A stretch of 64,000 bases of DNA from NCBI GenBank assembly GCA_026119855.1, contig JAOWBW010000444.1, positions 434,001 to 498,000 of the forward strand, read 5' to 3'. Of the stretch, positions 10,652-22,957 are shown in pieces. The position numbers and the translations under genes are program-made. Origin of the DNA: Campanula takesimana (taxonomy: Eukaryota > Streptophyta > Magnoliopsida > Asterales > Campanulaceae). The first letter of the stretch is position 1; every line of letters starts with the position of its first letter. Under the pieces are notes generated by a model that was not told where the DNA came from, ran no database searches, and worked only from the letters and a program-made list of their open reading frames with translations.

Positions 10652-13600
10652 CTAACCAAGACGAAAATAAGGGGTCTTTGCCTTATCAAGAGCAAAGAAG
10701 CCTTTGCAATGATGAGGAAGATCGTGAAATTGTAATAGTTCAATATTCGTCTCAACATCTGCAGCCATGTTGGCTAACCCATCCGCAACACCATTACCCT
10801 CTCTCAGAATATGGGTTACCCAACCTCCATCTGATCCATCAGGAGAAAAATGTGTGTAACAACATACCAAATAGCCCAAGGAATATGATAATCCTTGTTA
10901 AGAATGTGCATCAAGACCTTTGAGTCTAGCTCTAACCAAACCCAAAGAAAACCATGATTTTGGGCATTAATGAGACCATCCCTAGCAGCAAGAGCCTCAG
11001 CCGCCATATTAGACTGGACACCGTAAAAATTAGAGAAAGCATAAATGAAGTCTCCCTGGTGATTTCGAATGATACCCCCACCTGCTGCAATACCCGGATT
11101 GCCACGGGATACCCCATCTGTATTAACCTTGATCCAACCATCTCCAGGAAAATCCCACACTACCAATCTAAAATTCCGAGATGCATGGTGGAGAGTGTGC
11201 AGCTGAAAATTATCCACTAAATGATTATCTCCATACGTTCTTGGGAAGGACACAGAGAAGGATTCAACAATATTCGAAATGTAGGAGCAAACCTTAAAAA
11301 TAATGCTATTGGGACTCATCCGAGAGTTATCAAAACGGCTTTTATTTCGAGCCATCCAGATTTCCCATAAAATGATAGCTGGAATGATACCAGTTAACCA
11401 TTTAGTAACTGAAGATGAAGGATGAGAAGGTCCTTGCCACCAACAAAGAAGGACCTGATTTAAACTCCCAACAAATAACCGAATGCCACACATAGAATTA
11501 AAATGAGCCCAAACTCTACTTGCACAATCACCATGCAGAAATATATGCTCAATAGATTCCTCACTACCAGCATCACAACAATCACATTTTGAAGCAAGAG
11601 AAATACCTTTACGTTTAACTTTATCGTCTGTGGGCAACCCTCCATGCAAAGCACGCAATAGAAGAATGGAGATCTTTTTGGGGATGAATTTGTTCCAGCA
11701 AAAACCAAATATCGATGATCGAGTCCTACTAGAGCGAGATTCTTGCCAAGCAGAATTGAGAGAAAATTTACCGGAGGAGGAAGGCAGCCATATAGGAGTA
11801 TCAGGAATGTTGGATACAGTTATGGCATGAGAATTGATTAATGAAAGCAAATGCATGCCAAAACCATCCTGAATATGCTGAGCTCGAGGTAAGCCATTCT
11901 CAAAAAGAGTAAAAATCTGCACGTGAGCAAGGGGAATATTATTAATAGGAGCATCAAGCCATTTTTCATGAATAGAGATCTCCCCTCTACCAATACGCCA
12001 AGCCATTCTATCTTCCACCCAAGGTTTAGCCTCTATCATCCTTTTCCAGACATGCGAAGCATAAGTAGTAAGAGTAGCATCCATTGGGTGAGTCTCCCAA
12101 CAATATTTAGCCAACATGAGTTGGCTCCAAAGGGAATCAATGGTTCTAAGACGCCACCACAATTTCATAGCAAAAGCGAGAGAGACATCCTCAAATTTTT
12201 GAATTCCCAAACCACCTTCATCTATCGGATAGCTCATGCAATTCCAAGAAAGCCAATGACATTTACGATTCCCATCATGATTGCTCCAAAAAAATCTGAC
12301 AATAATCCAAACGGTTCTCCATTTTCCGAACAAGAGGGGCAAAAAGGATGATTTTTTTTCTACCCATGTATAAAGGGCAGTCCAAATACATGAGAGGAAA
12401 ATCTTGCTTAATAAACCCCGAAATGGTAGCCACATCATCCTCTCTATTGCTATTGGAATCTGTAATATAGCAAGATTTGTGAATGTTGACAAGCAGGACC
12501 GAAAATCGTTGATACCACTCTAGATATTTCATGTGACACTCAAGAGAACTCTTAGAACCATTGCAAAAAATAATCACATCATCCGCATAGGCTAGATGGG
12601 AAACCATAGGAGTATTAATATGGATTCAGAACCGGAAACAAGGGTATATTGTATGCAAATGGTTAAGACCTCTACTCATCATCTCCGCAGCAATAATAAA
12701 AAGATATGGGGAAAGAGGATCCCCTTGTCTAAGCCCTCGAGTAGAATTGAAAAATCCACAACTTTCACCATTGACAAGAACTGAAAACCAACTATTAGAA
12801 ATGCACCGATATATCAAATCAATCCAAACTTCATTAAAACCAAAGAGTCTCATGACTTTAATTAGACCAAACCAAGATAGTCTATCATAAGCCTTAGCCA
12901 TATCCAACTTTAAAGCCACATTAGAGCCACGAACCTTTTTATTAATAGATTGCAGAATTTCTTGCGCGAGGAGAACATTTTCATGGATGACTCTACCTTG
13001 AACAAATCCACTTTGCTGAGGAGAGATGAGCCGAGGAAGAATAGGAGCAAGGCGAGTTATGAGAAGCTTAGTTACCACCTTATTACAAAAGTTGCATAGA
13101 CTGATAGGTCTAATATCTGAAAAAGAAGAAGGGGACTCCACCTTAGGAATAGTAACAATGAGGGTGCTTATCCAACTCCGTGGCATAGAGAAACCCGAGA
13201 AAAAATCCCCCACAGCTTTAACAAAATCTTCCTTGATAATATCCCAGCAACCCTTGTAAAAACCACCCGTGAAACCATCCGGACCAGCTGCACTTTGCCC
13301 GTTCATACAAAAGACAATGTCGTGAACTTCTGCAATAGAGGGGACAGCCGTAAGCAAGGCATTATCTTCATCATTTATGATCCGAGGTATAAGAAAAGAG
13401 AACTCATCCGAGGGAATATCGCATTGACCTTGTAATTGCTCCGAATAAAACCCCACTGCCTCCTCTTTAATTTCATTCTTATCAGTAAGCCAATCCCCTT
13501 GTCGATTTTTAATCCTATGAATACATAACTTTTGCCTCTTTTGCTTAACAGTAGCATGGAAAAATCTTGTGTTTTGATCACCCTCTTTTATCCATTTTAA

Positions 13601-14637
13601 GTTTGCCTTTTGGGCCCATAAATCTTCTTCCATTTTTAACTTTTGAAGGAGCTGAGCTTGAGCAAGGTGAAGGGCTGCTCTAGATTCCTCATTATTCAGA
13701 TTTTGGTGCTGGGCTTCACAAACGAGAACCTCATCTTCTGCATTTTTAATTTGCTGCTCCACTCTCCCGAAAACCTCCTTATTCCAGCCCACAATACATT
13801 TACGAAGCCTATTGAGTTTTTTAACAAAGGAAACCATAGGCCTACCCTCCATAGGTGTCTCCCAAGAACCTCGGACAATGTTGGTAAAGTTATGGTGCTT
13901 AAGCCAAATATTGAGAAAACGAAAGGTACCTCTTTTTTCTTCACCTTGAAGGGTTAAGTTAACCACAAGAGAAGCATGCTCAGAGCAAGCCTTAGATAAG
14001 TGAGTAACACGGGTAACATGAAACAAATGAAGCCACTTTTCATTGTAAAGAGCTCTATCAAGACATTGATAAAAACCCTCCTACCCATTCTTTTGTTCGA
14101 CCAAGTAGCCATATTGCCTTCAAAACCAGCATCAATCAGATTTGCATATTGCACCATATCTGAAAATTCATTAACAGCCGTATCATTAATTGGTTTACCC
14201 CCTACCTTTTTAGATTGATCAAGAACGCAATTGAAATCACCCACCACCATCCAAGGACAATCTACTTCACTGATAGCCATTAAATCCTCCCAAAGGTTGA
14301 TGCGAGAAAATCTGTTGCAGCTTGCATGCACAAAAGAAATCCAAACAGATTCTGCCCACATGGGATGAGAAATTTGAAGAGTTAAAGCCTGGGAAGAGTC
14401 TTGAATAATAGTACCTTGCAGCCCGTGCTTCTATATAACCCAAACTCTATTACTAGCATTAGACAAGCCATTATCACAGCCCACTTTTCGAATAAACCGC
14501 TCTAAGGAAGTACTGGCAACTTTCGGTTCATATAGAGCAAACAAAGAAACCCCATAAGAGCGAAATAAACGCTTAATTCTACGAACGGTGGCACTATTAG
14601 CAATACCACGAGCATTCCAACTTATAAAACTAACCAT
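10652..14637 (-). pseudogene. LINE B ORF2: endonuclease, reverse transcriptase, zf-RVT, RNase H
   Basis: From the start at 14637 (MVSFISWNARGIAN) the product runs through an exonuclease-endonuclease-phosphatase type endonuclease (VVGDFNCVLDQ, SEHASLVV), RT (SAAGPDGFTGGFY, RQGDPLSPYLF, YADDVIIF), zf-RVT near 11500-11700 and RNase H (NTDGVSRGNPG, LELDSK, HILREGN). It nicks DNA and copies its own RNA by target-primed synthesis. Breaks seen: a stop near 14431, a frameshift near 14070, a stop near 12626, and a frameshift near 10880. An out-of-frame deletion near 12310 has removed about 40 codons between the RT thumb and the FFWS motif. Start chosen by match with LINEs F, G and H. Confidence 0.9.
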
Positions 14638-14687
14638 TAAAACCTTAAATAGAGAACAGTAAAAGGGGAGAGAAGAAAGAGGGAAGC

Positions 14688-16215
14688 TCACAAAGATGGG
14701 GATTTCTCCCTACTTTTCTTCTTTTTATGCGTGACACTAGTGAAGCCATCATCATCTTGTACATCAATCATGGATGTTCTTTCTTTGTAGTCCAACTGAA
14801 GATTCATAACTTGATTCAGCAAAGTCACTTGAGGGGCTCTAGGAGAAAGGTTGAGGGAGCTAAAAGCACTCATCTTTGCTTGGGAAGAAGGCTTGGCTCG
14901 CATTGCAGAATCGTCCCTCAAAGGGGTACATAATTTATGAGGATCTTGAAATTCCGGAAGAGATATATGAGCATCATCATTTTGTGAGGATCCAGCCTTA
15001 GTCTTTATTGCCTTTAAGGTCTTTGAGAGCTCATCATTGACGGATTGAGGCAAAACAATACCTCTTCTAGCAACCAAAACCGTTTTAGTGCCATTAGTAT
15101 TTGGAACCTTAGGTGGATCGATATTTGTACCAGCTTGTACCCCATTACTACCACCATGGCCAATTTTATTCTGACCATTTTCCTTCTTTTTCCATGTTTC
15201 ACGGGTATTCTCAACCTTCTTAGCATCTCCTTTATTCTCTTTGTGACCAGAAACCTCCTTACCATTATCCTTCTTTGGAGCAGCATTGTCATTACTTTTC
15301 TTATATTCTGAGTTTAGGATACGGTAGTTAAACTCATCATGACCCAGCAAGGAACAATGACTACAATACAAAGGTAGGTTATCATATTCTATTGCTTGGA
15401 AGAAACTAGGCATGCAATATCCACAATCAATATGAATTTTTTCAGGTAAACTTTTAAGAAGATCAACTTGCACAAGAACTTTAGCTACACTTGGCCGGGA
15501 TAATTCTGCAGTGGCCTTATCGATTGACATAGGCTTTCCAAAAATCCGAGCCAAAGAAAACAAGAAAATCTTATTGAATAAATGCACAGGAAGCCCTGGT
15601 AAACTTACCCAAACCGGGACAATAGAAGAGTCGGTTTGTGGCTTCCAAGAAGGGGTCCAAAGAAGTTCTCATTGGAAAGCGATGGACATACCACACCTCT
15701 CTAGTCCATAGTCTTTGGAAATCTTCCTCATTAGTCAATTGAATCAGCATGTGTCTTGTATCAAGATGACCAAGCTTGTACTCACCTTTTAATTGAAATT
15801 GTGTGAAGGCGATTCTAGCAGCCTCCATGGTAGGCCTTCCATTGGTAAATTTTCCAACAAGAGTCCAAGCAAAGGTGCGGGCAAAAGCATCAATTGCTTC
15901 CTTTGAAAGTTTTAGAGATGGTACTCCCTTACGCGTAGCGGCAGGAAGAAGAGGTATGTCTTGAATTGGAAGCGTACGAGGTTGTGATACCAATGACGCA
16001 AAGGATTTGCTAGGCAAAGGGTTGGTTTGTAGCGGAGGGTGCGAAATCTGGTTAGTAGAGGAATTAGGGTTAGCACCATGCAATGACGGCACACTAACGC
16101 TAGGGTTTCCAAGAGGCGGCTTAGATTTATCGGGGAAAAGGGAATCGGGTTGATGATTAGGGATAGGGTTAGGTTTCAATGACTGCAAGGGTGGGAATTC
16201 AGCCGGAGCAGCCAT
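14688..16215 (-). pseudogene. LINE B ORF1: DUF4283 and CCHC RNA-binding protein
   Basis: This would be the RNA-binding, gag-like protein of the LINE. After a Pro-rich N-terminus, the DUF4283 region starts around ATRKGVPSLKLSKEAID and includes WTLVGKF and HMLIQLTNEEDFQRLW. A knuckle resembling C-x2-C-x4-H follows near 15340, but its last Cys has become Tyr (HDEFNYR). A frameshift near 15590-15650 separates the two halves. The start at 16215 (MAAPAEFPPL) matches LINE G; an in-frame ATG lies 18 bases upstream. ORF1 and ORF2 are about 50 bases apart, as in the other LINEs here. Confidence 0.85.
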
Positions 16216-16300
16216 GAAAGAGGGCTGCCGCAATCAAGATCTAGGGAAACCCTAGGAGAACGAAGACTCTAGAGAGAGAAAGCTAGACAAAAACCCAAAC

Positions 16301-17950
16301 GAATTGTAATAAAGCGGAATTGCTTGAAGGCATGTCCTTATAAGAGAAAGCTTCGCCCCATAAGAAAGCATCTTTCCTTGCCAAGTAGCCATACGATCTT
16401 CCATTTTTTTCAAGACAGGATTAAACAAAGCAATCTTCTTATGACCAGAATATAGAGGACATCCCAAATATACAATAGGAAGGTCCTTTTTATGAAAGCC
16501 CGTAGAATCAGCAATAATGGCATCTCTCTCTTGTTTGAAAAATTACAAAGGCTAATAGGTCTAAGGTCAGAAAAAAAGTGGGAGAGATTACCTTGGGTAT
16601 GGTAACGATTAGAGTGCTAGTCCAACTTCTAGGCATGGCATGACCAGAGAAAAATTCCACAATGGCTCGAAGAAAATCAGATTTAATAATATCCCAACAT
16701 TTTTTATAAAACTCTCCAGAAAATCCATCTGGACCCGCAGCACTTTTACCATTCATTGACCACACCACATTCTTAACCTCTTCCATTAATGGAGCAGCTG
16801 TGAGCCTCAAATTACCATCTTCCGTGACCAAAGTAGGGATGACTTCCAGCAACTCGTCAGTAGGGTTTTCATGGTCCTTTTGTAACTGATTGGAATAAAA
16901 AGAAATGGCTTCTTGCTTGATATCCTCTTTGGAATGAATCCAGTCACCATTAGAATTCCTGATTCGGTGAATATATAATTTTTGCCTCTTTTTACGATCA
17001 TAAGAGTGAAAAATCTTGTATTTCTATCCCCATCCTTGATCCAAGAAATGTTGGCTTTTTGACACCAAAATTCTTCCTCTATCTTCAGCCTAGATAAGAG
17101 AATAGCTTTAGCCAAGCTAAGAGCAACAATACTTACCTCGGAACTGTCCATTTGCACCTGCAATTCAGCCCTAGTAACCTCATCTTCAGCATTTTTAATT
17201 TGTTGATCTATCTGACCAAACACCTCTTTATTCCTAATAGAAATGGCCTTCTTTAACCGGGACAACTTTTTAGTAAATTTAACCATCGGCCTGCCATCCA
17301 TAATCTCATTCCAAGAGTTTTCCACCAAAGAGAGAAAATAAGGGTGTTTAAGCCACACATTAAGAAAACGGAATGCCCCACCTATGATAGAAGCTTCAAT
17401 CGTCACTTGAATCACCAAAGGAGTGTGATCAGAACATGTCCTGTTAATATGAGTTACATCCGTAGCATGAAACCTCTCCAGCCAAGCACTGTTGTAAAAG
17501 GCTCTGTCTAGCCTTTGGTAGATTTTTGGCCGGCCCCTAGGTTTGTCCACCCAAGTGAAACCATTCCCCCTATAACCTGCATCAATAATACCAGTAGCTT
17601 GGACCATTGCCACAAACTCAGCAACAATAGTTTCCTTGATTAGTTTTCCTCCCATTTTTTCTGCTTGATCCATCACACAATTAAAATCACCCACTATAAG
17701 CCACGGATGATCCAACATATTAAACCCCATAAGAAAGTCCCACAAATCTCTACGCTCATATCTATCACAACTAGCATAGACTGCTGTGATGACAATAGGC
17801 GAAGCCCATAAAGGATGAGAAACCTGCAGAGTTGATTCTTGACAAGAATCATGAAGAACCATGCAATCAAAACCATGCTTCCAAAATATCCAAACTTTAC
17901 TATTGCAGTTAGAAATACCCCCAAAAAAGCCAAGGAGACATTGAGTCTTT
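16301..17950 (-). pseudogene. LINE C fragment: endonuclease and truncated RT
   Basis: The minus strand encodes most of a LINE endonuclease (IVGDFNCVMDQ, RTCSDHTPLV) and the RT fingers up to SAAGPDGFSGEFY and the motif LIVTIPKV. Near 16540 the frame jumps from the LCNF motif straight to a part resembling LPIVYLGCPLY. About 150 or more codons are missing, including the FVQGR, AKAYDRLSW and YADD motifs. The fragment lacks zf-RVT and RNase H and stops at the 5' end of LINE B. Its right end joins copia sequence near 17950. It belongs to a different subfamily from LINE B (SIRNKEVFGQIDQQ against GWNKEVFGRVEQQ). Confidence 0.82.
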
Positions 17951-18915
17951 TTTTAACTGAGAGGCTGGAAGGTGTAAAATCAATATCCTTAAGATATCCC
18001 ATGAAAATACATTAATTAGTTTTGGGTGCGATTTTGTCCAAGACAACACTTTCTTCAAAAGCATCACATCACAAATCTTTATGAAAGACAAACCAAGTTT
18101 TCTTTCACTCTATATCTAATATGGTATCAGTCGAACCTCCTTAGATGAAACTCAATTTAGTGTAAGCGCAGCTGTTTCCAGCATATAATCCAGAAGGTTA
18201 ATTAAAGATCAGTTTGACTTATTATGAGGCGAAAAACAACAGTTTGCAGACAATCTGCAAGTTTCTGTAAACAAGGGCCGTACGGCTCATTACTAGGCGT
18301 ACGCCTAAATTGCAGTCGTACGGTTGCTGTTTTCAGATTCTGGTTTTTTTATTCTGCAGACTTTCTGCAGAATTCTCATTAAGTCCATAGTTCAAATATT
18401 TATTACGTTGATCACATCAGAGTACATCAATACTTTTGCCATGAGTTATCAAAATCTTTTCTAGCATTATTACTTTAATGAACTACATACATCAATATGT
18501 ATTAGTTCAAAAAACTACTTCCTTTTACTAGTATTAGTAAAAGGTATCTCGATCAATATCCAAGATTCATATATATCACATGATTCGAAATCATGTGTAT
18601 TTAAAAGTCCGTCCCATGGAATTTTAGATATGCGTTTCTTATTATTTGATTGAGACTTTTATGCTTCAAGAATGTAACGCTTACATCCTTGGATTAAGAT
18701 TTCCATTATTTACGTTATAATCATTATTTTGTTCTTCCAAGATAAGGATATAAAGTCTCATTATATGATTAACAATACAATAAAGCAAATCATATTTAAT
18801 GGAACACTTTCTTTTTCAAAATAAGAAATATCCATAATCTTCTAATGAAGAAATCAAAATAATATTACTACTTAAAGTAGGAATATCACAATATTTGTTC
18901 AAAACAAATATGAAT
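17951..18915 (-). pseudogene. Degenerate copia integrase fragment, inverted relative of 39780-40690
   Basis: Read on the minus strand this parallels 39780-40690 over about 0.95 kb with many substitutions and small indels. Recognisable pieces are the gag-pre-integrase segment, a CESC-like zinc remnant, and the integrase C-terminal part. It contains the same triplet of CGTACG palindromes (18277-18324). It is cut at its right end by the LTR starting at 18916 and at its left by LINE C. No open frame remains. Confidence 0.78.
18277..18324. repeat. Triplet of CGTACG palindromes, 19-bp spacing
   Basis: GCCGTACGGC at 18277, GGCGTACGCC at 18296 and GTCGTACGGT at 18315. Start-to-start distances are 19 and 19 bp. 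The first two are perfect 10-bp palindromes. Confidence 0.93.
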
Positions 18916-20281
18916 TGTTGGTCCCAAAGGGGCAACAAGCGTTTTAAAATTCTTTTCAAACCCTTTTGCAAAACAATGGCAAATGCACACGACTCAAATA
19001 TTGGCTAAGTATAGCGCGCAATAGAGTGTTAAATGCACAGCGGAAAACTTAAAGCAATCACTGATGCGCAGGGAATATGCGTAGGAGTGTAAAAACGCAC
19101 GCGCTAAGTTTTAGTTTAAAGAGTGGCGCAAAATGGAACTAAGGCAGAAAGCACACAAACACAATGTAAACAGTGCAAGACAATCTACAAAGATCAAACA
19201 AAGCAATTAATCAGAAAAGCTTAAATGTAGAATGAAAAGCACAATAAATAGACAAGCTATTTGGAGAGGTTCGATCGGGAAAAGATCTACATCCTCTACC
19301 AAGATGATTAGTCTTGGATTTCTAATGGAGATCTTATAAAATGATAGTGTTACAAGTTACAACGATTGAGAACAAACTAACTCAAAGATCTATAATCTAT
19401 GAAAGAACAAAATCCTAGACAATAACTGGTGTATCTCTAGAAGTATGATCGATGAGATCGGAACTTCAAGAGGTGTGTGTGTGTCAGAAATCTGGGCTCT
19501 TTAAATCTATGAGATGGAGAGCACAAGATTCTGGTGTTACAAGGCTTTAGGTTCTGGGCTTGGTAAAGTATGAAGGTTGTTCTTGAGAATTTTGGAAATG
19601 AGCAAGCAATCTTCAAATCTTCAAGGTTTCTTTCAGAGAGCAAAACACGAGCAGCTTGGAAAATGAGGATGAGCGGGCTATTTATAGTGGAGCTTCACAA
19701 ACTAGCTGTTGGAGCTCTGAGTAAGGACGATGAGCTAGCACAATGTGATTGGTGCGCATGTGTCCTTTATAGCCGTTGGAGACAGAGCAAGTGGACAGAC
19801 TTCAGACTTCTTCTAGAAGGATGACAGCTGTTTTCATTTTGAATTTCAAATATGAGGCGCGTCTCCATCTACGTATATGCTGAGTGTGCTTGTTTTGTCA
19901 TATGTACACATCAGCACTTTGGCTCAATCCAAAAAAGCGTACCTTGACTTGACGCTTTCCAAGCTTGTAGAATATGAGATCATGAAATGAGAGAATTGAC
20001 TCAGGCAGAGCTGCGCGCGCATGGAAGCCATGCACATAGAGTGCACAGCTGGGTTCTGCACATGAGGGTCATGCGCATCACACTTAGTCATTTGCAAGTG
20101 AGACCTCAAATTCAAAGAAAGAGCCCTAACCACTAAGTCTAATCTATAAAAAGGACTTAGCTAAAAATTGAAGTTATAAAACTTCTTACATAGAGTCCTA
20201 AAGTCCTTAAAATAAACTTAGGTGATGGTATCAATCAATTCTAACATAAGTAGGAGGGTTAAGTAATAAGCATACCCAATA
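18916..20281 (-). repeat. Copia-type LTR, 1.37 kb, probably the 3' LTR of the element that carries the env-like frame
   Basis: The left edge reads TGTTGGTCCC and the right edge CATACCCAATA, so on the minus strand the LTR starts TATTGGG (one change from TGTTGGG) and ends CCAACA. The minus-strand sequence just before it is TTTAGGGGGAGAT, a typical copia purine tract followed by the LTR. No second LTR is visible in the window. The sequence is rich in GCGC and TGCGCA like the adjoining reading frame, which supports one element. No coding potential is seen inside. Confidence 0.65.
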
Positions 20282-20295
20282 ATCTCCCCCTAAAT
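20282..20295 (-). promoter_or_regulatory. Polypurine tract next to the copia-type LTR
   Basis: On the minus strand ATTTAGGGGGAGAT directly precedes the LTR. The order resembles the GTGGGAGAT-TGTTGGA junction seen at 55511-55526. The 20296-20791 stretch to its right is untranslated, AT-rich, and shows nothing else recognisable. Confidence 0.6.
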
Positions 20296-22194
20296 GATTG
20301 ATGCCATTACCTACTACAACAAAGGCAATACATAGTACTTGATAAAAACATGTCCATAAGAATGTAAATGGTAAATCATGTCTCAATTCAATGCACACTC
20401 TAGTCAGTGTTATAGATTTCTAGTCTATCCAAAAGATAAAACATACTATATGGGAAAGACAGAAATATCATTCAGCGCATACAAAAAATATTATGAGTTT
20501 AGGTTTAAGTATGTGTTTAAACTAAATGTTTAAACATCATGCAATGAAATATGAGCAGTTATAAGAATGCGCATGATGAAGTTAAAATAATGCATTCATT
20601 GTTCCACAAACAAATGGTTTGAATTGAACAAAGTTTTATGAAAACGCAATGATGCATTCTTCTCATTTAAAACTTGAAAGATATGAGTTACAGGTACAAG
20701 TTTTACAATGGAAGAAAAATCAAAAGCAAAAATCAAATGCGCATAAAAAAATTACAATATGCGCAGCAAAAGAAAAGATTACAAATCTAATCTAATCTAT
20801 GTTAATCCTGGACAGCGCTTCCCTTAGCTCATTCTGCAGGATGGTAAACTTGTTCATTAACTCAATTTTCAGAGCCTGAAACTTAGCATTGTATTCCACA
20901 GCCTGATTAACATATGTCTTCATGCCACTGCGCATCAGATCATTATCTTTTTGAAGGTATTCAGAGACTCGGTTAAAAGTATTCTCAAGCGAACCAAATT
21001 GGTTTGCAAGAGATTGCTAAGCAGACGCAATCAAGTCCTGAATTTCCTTCTACGCATCCACAAAGCTTTTTGCCAACTCCACTTTAACCATGTTCTGACT
21101 GGCTTGCATATCCAGCATAGCCTGGTTCATCTTTCCATTGAAAGTGTCACCAAACTGAACTAAGCAGTTGGTCATGTGAGTTTTTAGCGCATTAAAGGAG
21201 GAGGAGCTGAAATCACCGGCGCAAAGTTTTCAAAAGCATTTAAAATCTTGACTGTTTCAGCTTTAATAACTTCATTCATAGCGCCAGCCAAAGTGCACAG
21301 AGCTTCATTTAAATCATGTAGAGACGGAATCTTTGAAAGCGCAATGGTAATAACACCAAAGTCATGCATGTCTTGGCGCAGGATATCAACATTTGGAGGC
21401 ATAAGAGCAGCTCCACAGCTTGTTGCAAGCACTTTAGAAGGAGTTACCTTTGTTGCAGAACTCTCCCCCTTAATTGCACAATCAATTGCCTGAAGGAGAC
21501 TGGCTTGCGCATCTAGCCTTGCAGACTGCACATCCAGTTCTTAAATTTTAGCTTGCGCAGTGACCACCTGGAAATGCTGGGTTTGCATGGGAAATTGATT
21601 CGCCTGGATTGTTTGGAGCATGGTCACAATTTGGCGTATGTCCGTTGATGAACTTGAAGGGTCTGAGAGAGTAGTAGCTGGAGGCACTATCTGAATAACT
21701 GGAGGAGAAGTGTGAGAGGCCCCAGTTGTATGCGCATGAATAGCATCAGCAGCAGCAGGAGTAGGTATTGTAGCGGCTTGCGCAGGAACAGGAGAATGAT
21801 GGACATCATAATCTTCTGAGCTCGAGTCTTCACCATCTTCAACTATTGGCGCATCTTCATAGACTGTAGGGTCAGGCGCATCATGAGCAAAGCCTTCACC
21901 ATCAATGAAGACTGGTGGGGCGGTGCGCATAGAATCAGACTCAGTATCTGATAAGTCTTTTCTAGGCCTCTTTGAGGCGCGCTTCTTCGTTGCAAACTGT
22001 TTTACCCTGTTCTTTGGCTTTGTCTTCTTAGCAGATAGTGGGATCTCATCCTCACTAGAAGTTTCCTTGCGCGTCTCCTTGGGAGTCTCCCCCTGAGATT
22101 GTGCGGCCTTAGAACTTCCTGTAGTAGATTTGGAAGGGCTGATGAGTGGATCATTTGAAGCACCTTCAAAAATGTCTTCTTCTTGGGGTGCAGG

Positions 22195-22209
22195 AGTGGG
22201 AGTAGAGGC
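22195..22209. repeat. Target-site duplication of LINE D, left copy
   Basis: AGTGGGAGTAGAGGC recurs at 22943-22957 directly after the A-run of LINE D. A 15-bp duplication is typical of L1-type target-primed insertion. Confidence 0.93.
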
Positions 22210-22942
22210 AGCAAAAGGTAACCCGGGGCTGATCTCGGGTGGAGGCATCCTCCATAAACAAAATGGGGATGTTTTATTTGCATTCTCTAATTTCTATGGT
22301 GTTGGTACAAACAAGAGGGCTGAAACTTTGGCGGTTTTGGATGGTCTTCGCTTTGGTTTGGAGTTCGGCATTTCTTCGCTTTGGCTTGAGATAGACTCCA
22401 AAATTCTGCTCAAGATTTTAATTCAGGAATATCATGTCCCTTGGATTATCTGGTATGAAATCCACCATATAAAGAGGATAATGTCCCAAATGCAGGTTTG
22501 TGTTTCTCATATCCTTCGTGAAGGCAACCGGGTGGCTGATAGGCTCGCAAATGAGGCTGCTACTTACAAACGAAATTCTGTTTATTATGCAACTAAAGAT
22601 CTTCCCCATGATTGCATAGGTGCCTATCGTCTTGATAAAGCATCGATTCCCTATATCCGTCTCTCTTAATTTGTTAATGGCTAGAAGTTTTAAGGTTTTC
22701 TTTATGGTTCGTAGGGCCCCGTCCTTTAATTGTAGAGGTGCTTTAGATTTGTGCAAAGCCCTCATTTTCTTTTGGGTAGGTCCCCCTCCTGTTTGTAGAG
22801 GTCTTATGGCTTGTATAAGACCTCCCCCTAGTTTTTATTTTTTCCGGTGGTTAAGGCCGTCATGTCCCCCACCTTGTTCTGTACTTTTTATTTTTTTAAT
22901 CAATAAAATCTAGGGAGTACCGTCTCCTTTCGCCAAAAAAAA
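22210..22942 (+). mobile_element. LINE D, 5'-truncated insertion with RNase H and 3' UTR
   Basis: A 733-bp truncated LINE, open from its first base (AKGNPGLISGGG) to the stop at 22667-22669. It covers most of the RNase H domain (LWLEIDSK, SHILREGNRVADRL). The 3' UTR contains a perfect 10-bp hairpin (GAGGTCTTAT with ATAAGACCTC near 22797-22826), a GGTGG...CCACC pair, AATAAAATCTAGGGAG, a CTCC arm and a nine-base A-run. The loss of the first NTDG-containing strand means it cannot act alone. Confidence 0.92.
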
Positions 22943-22957
22943 AGTGGGAGTAGAGGC
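22943..22957. repeat. Target-site duplication of LINE D, right copy
   Basis: Exact copy of 22195-22209. Confidence 0.93.

Larger units (their letters stand above)
10426..16300 (-). mobile_element. LINE B, nearly full-length L1-type retrotransposon
   Basis: Read on the minus strand it has a short 5' UTR, ORF1 (16215-14688), ORF2 (14637-10652), a 3' UTR with hairpins, and a T-rich run (its poly-A tail) at 10426-10448. The left end cuts the 3' UTR of LINE A. The right end joins LINE C near 16300, and I see no target duplication, so that junction may be a recombination or template-switch point. Both ORFs are frameshifted. Confidence 0.85.

Noticed and set aside
12596..13957. Plus-strand frames across LINE B
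   Set aside because: Antisense to the ORF2 motifs of LINE B; composition and motifs support only the minus strand.
16252..17950. LINE B and LINE C as one element with two ORF2 copies
   Set aside because: LINE B has its own 5' leader and ORF1 start near 16215-16300, and the two ORF2 sequences belong to different subfamilies.
18916..20791. Host gene promoter or small RNA gene between the LTR and the env-like frame
   Set aside because: No tRNA-like boxes, no conserved hairpin and no open frame of substance; LTR termini and a purine tract explain the region better.
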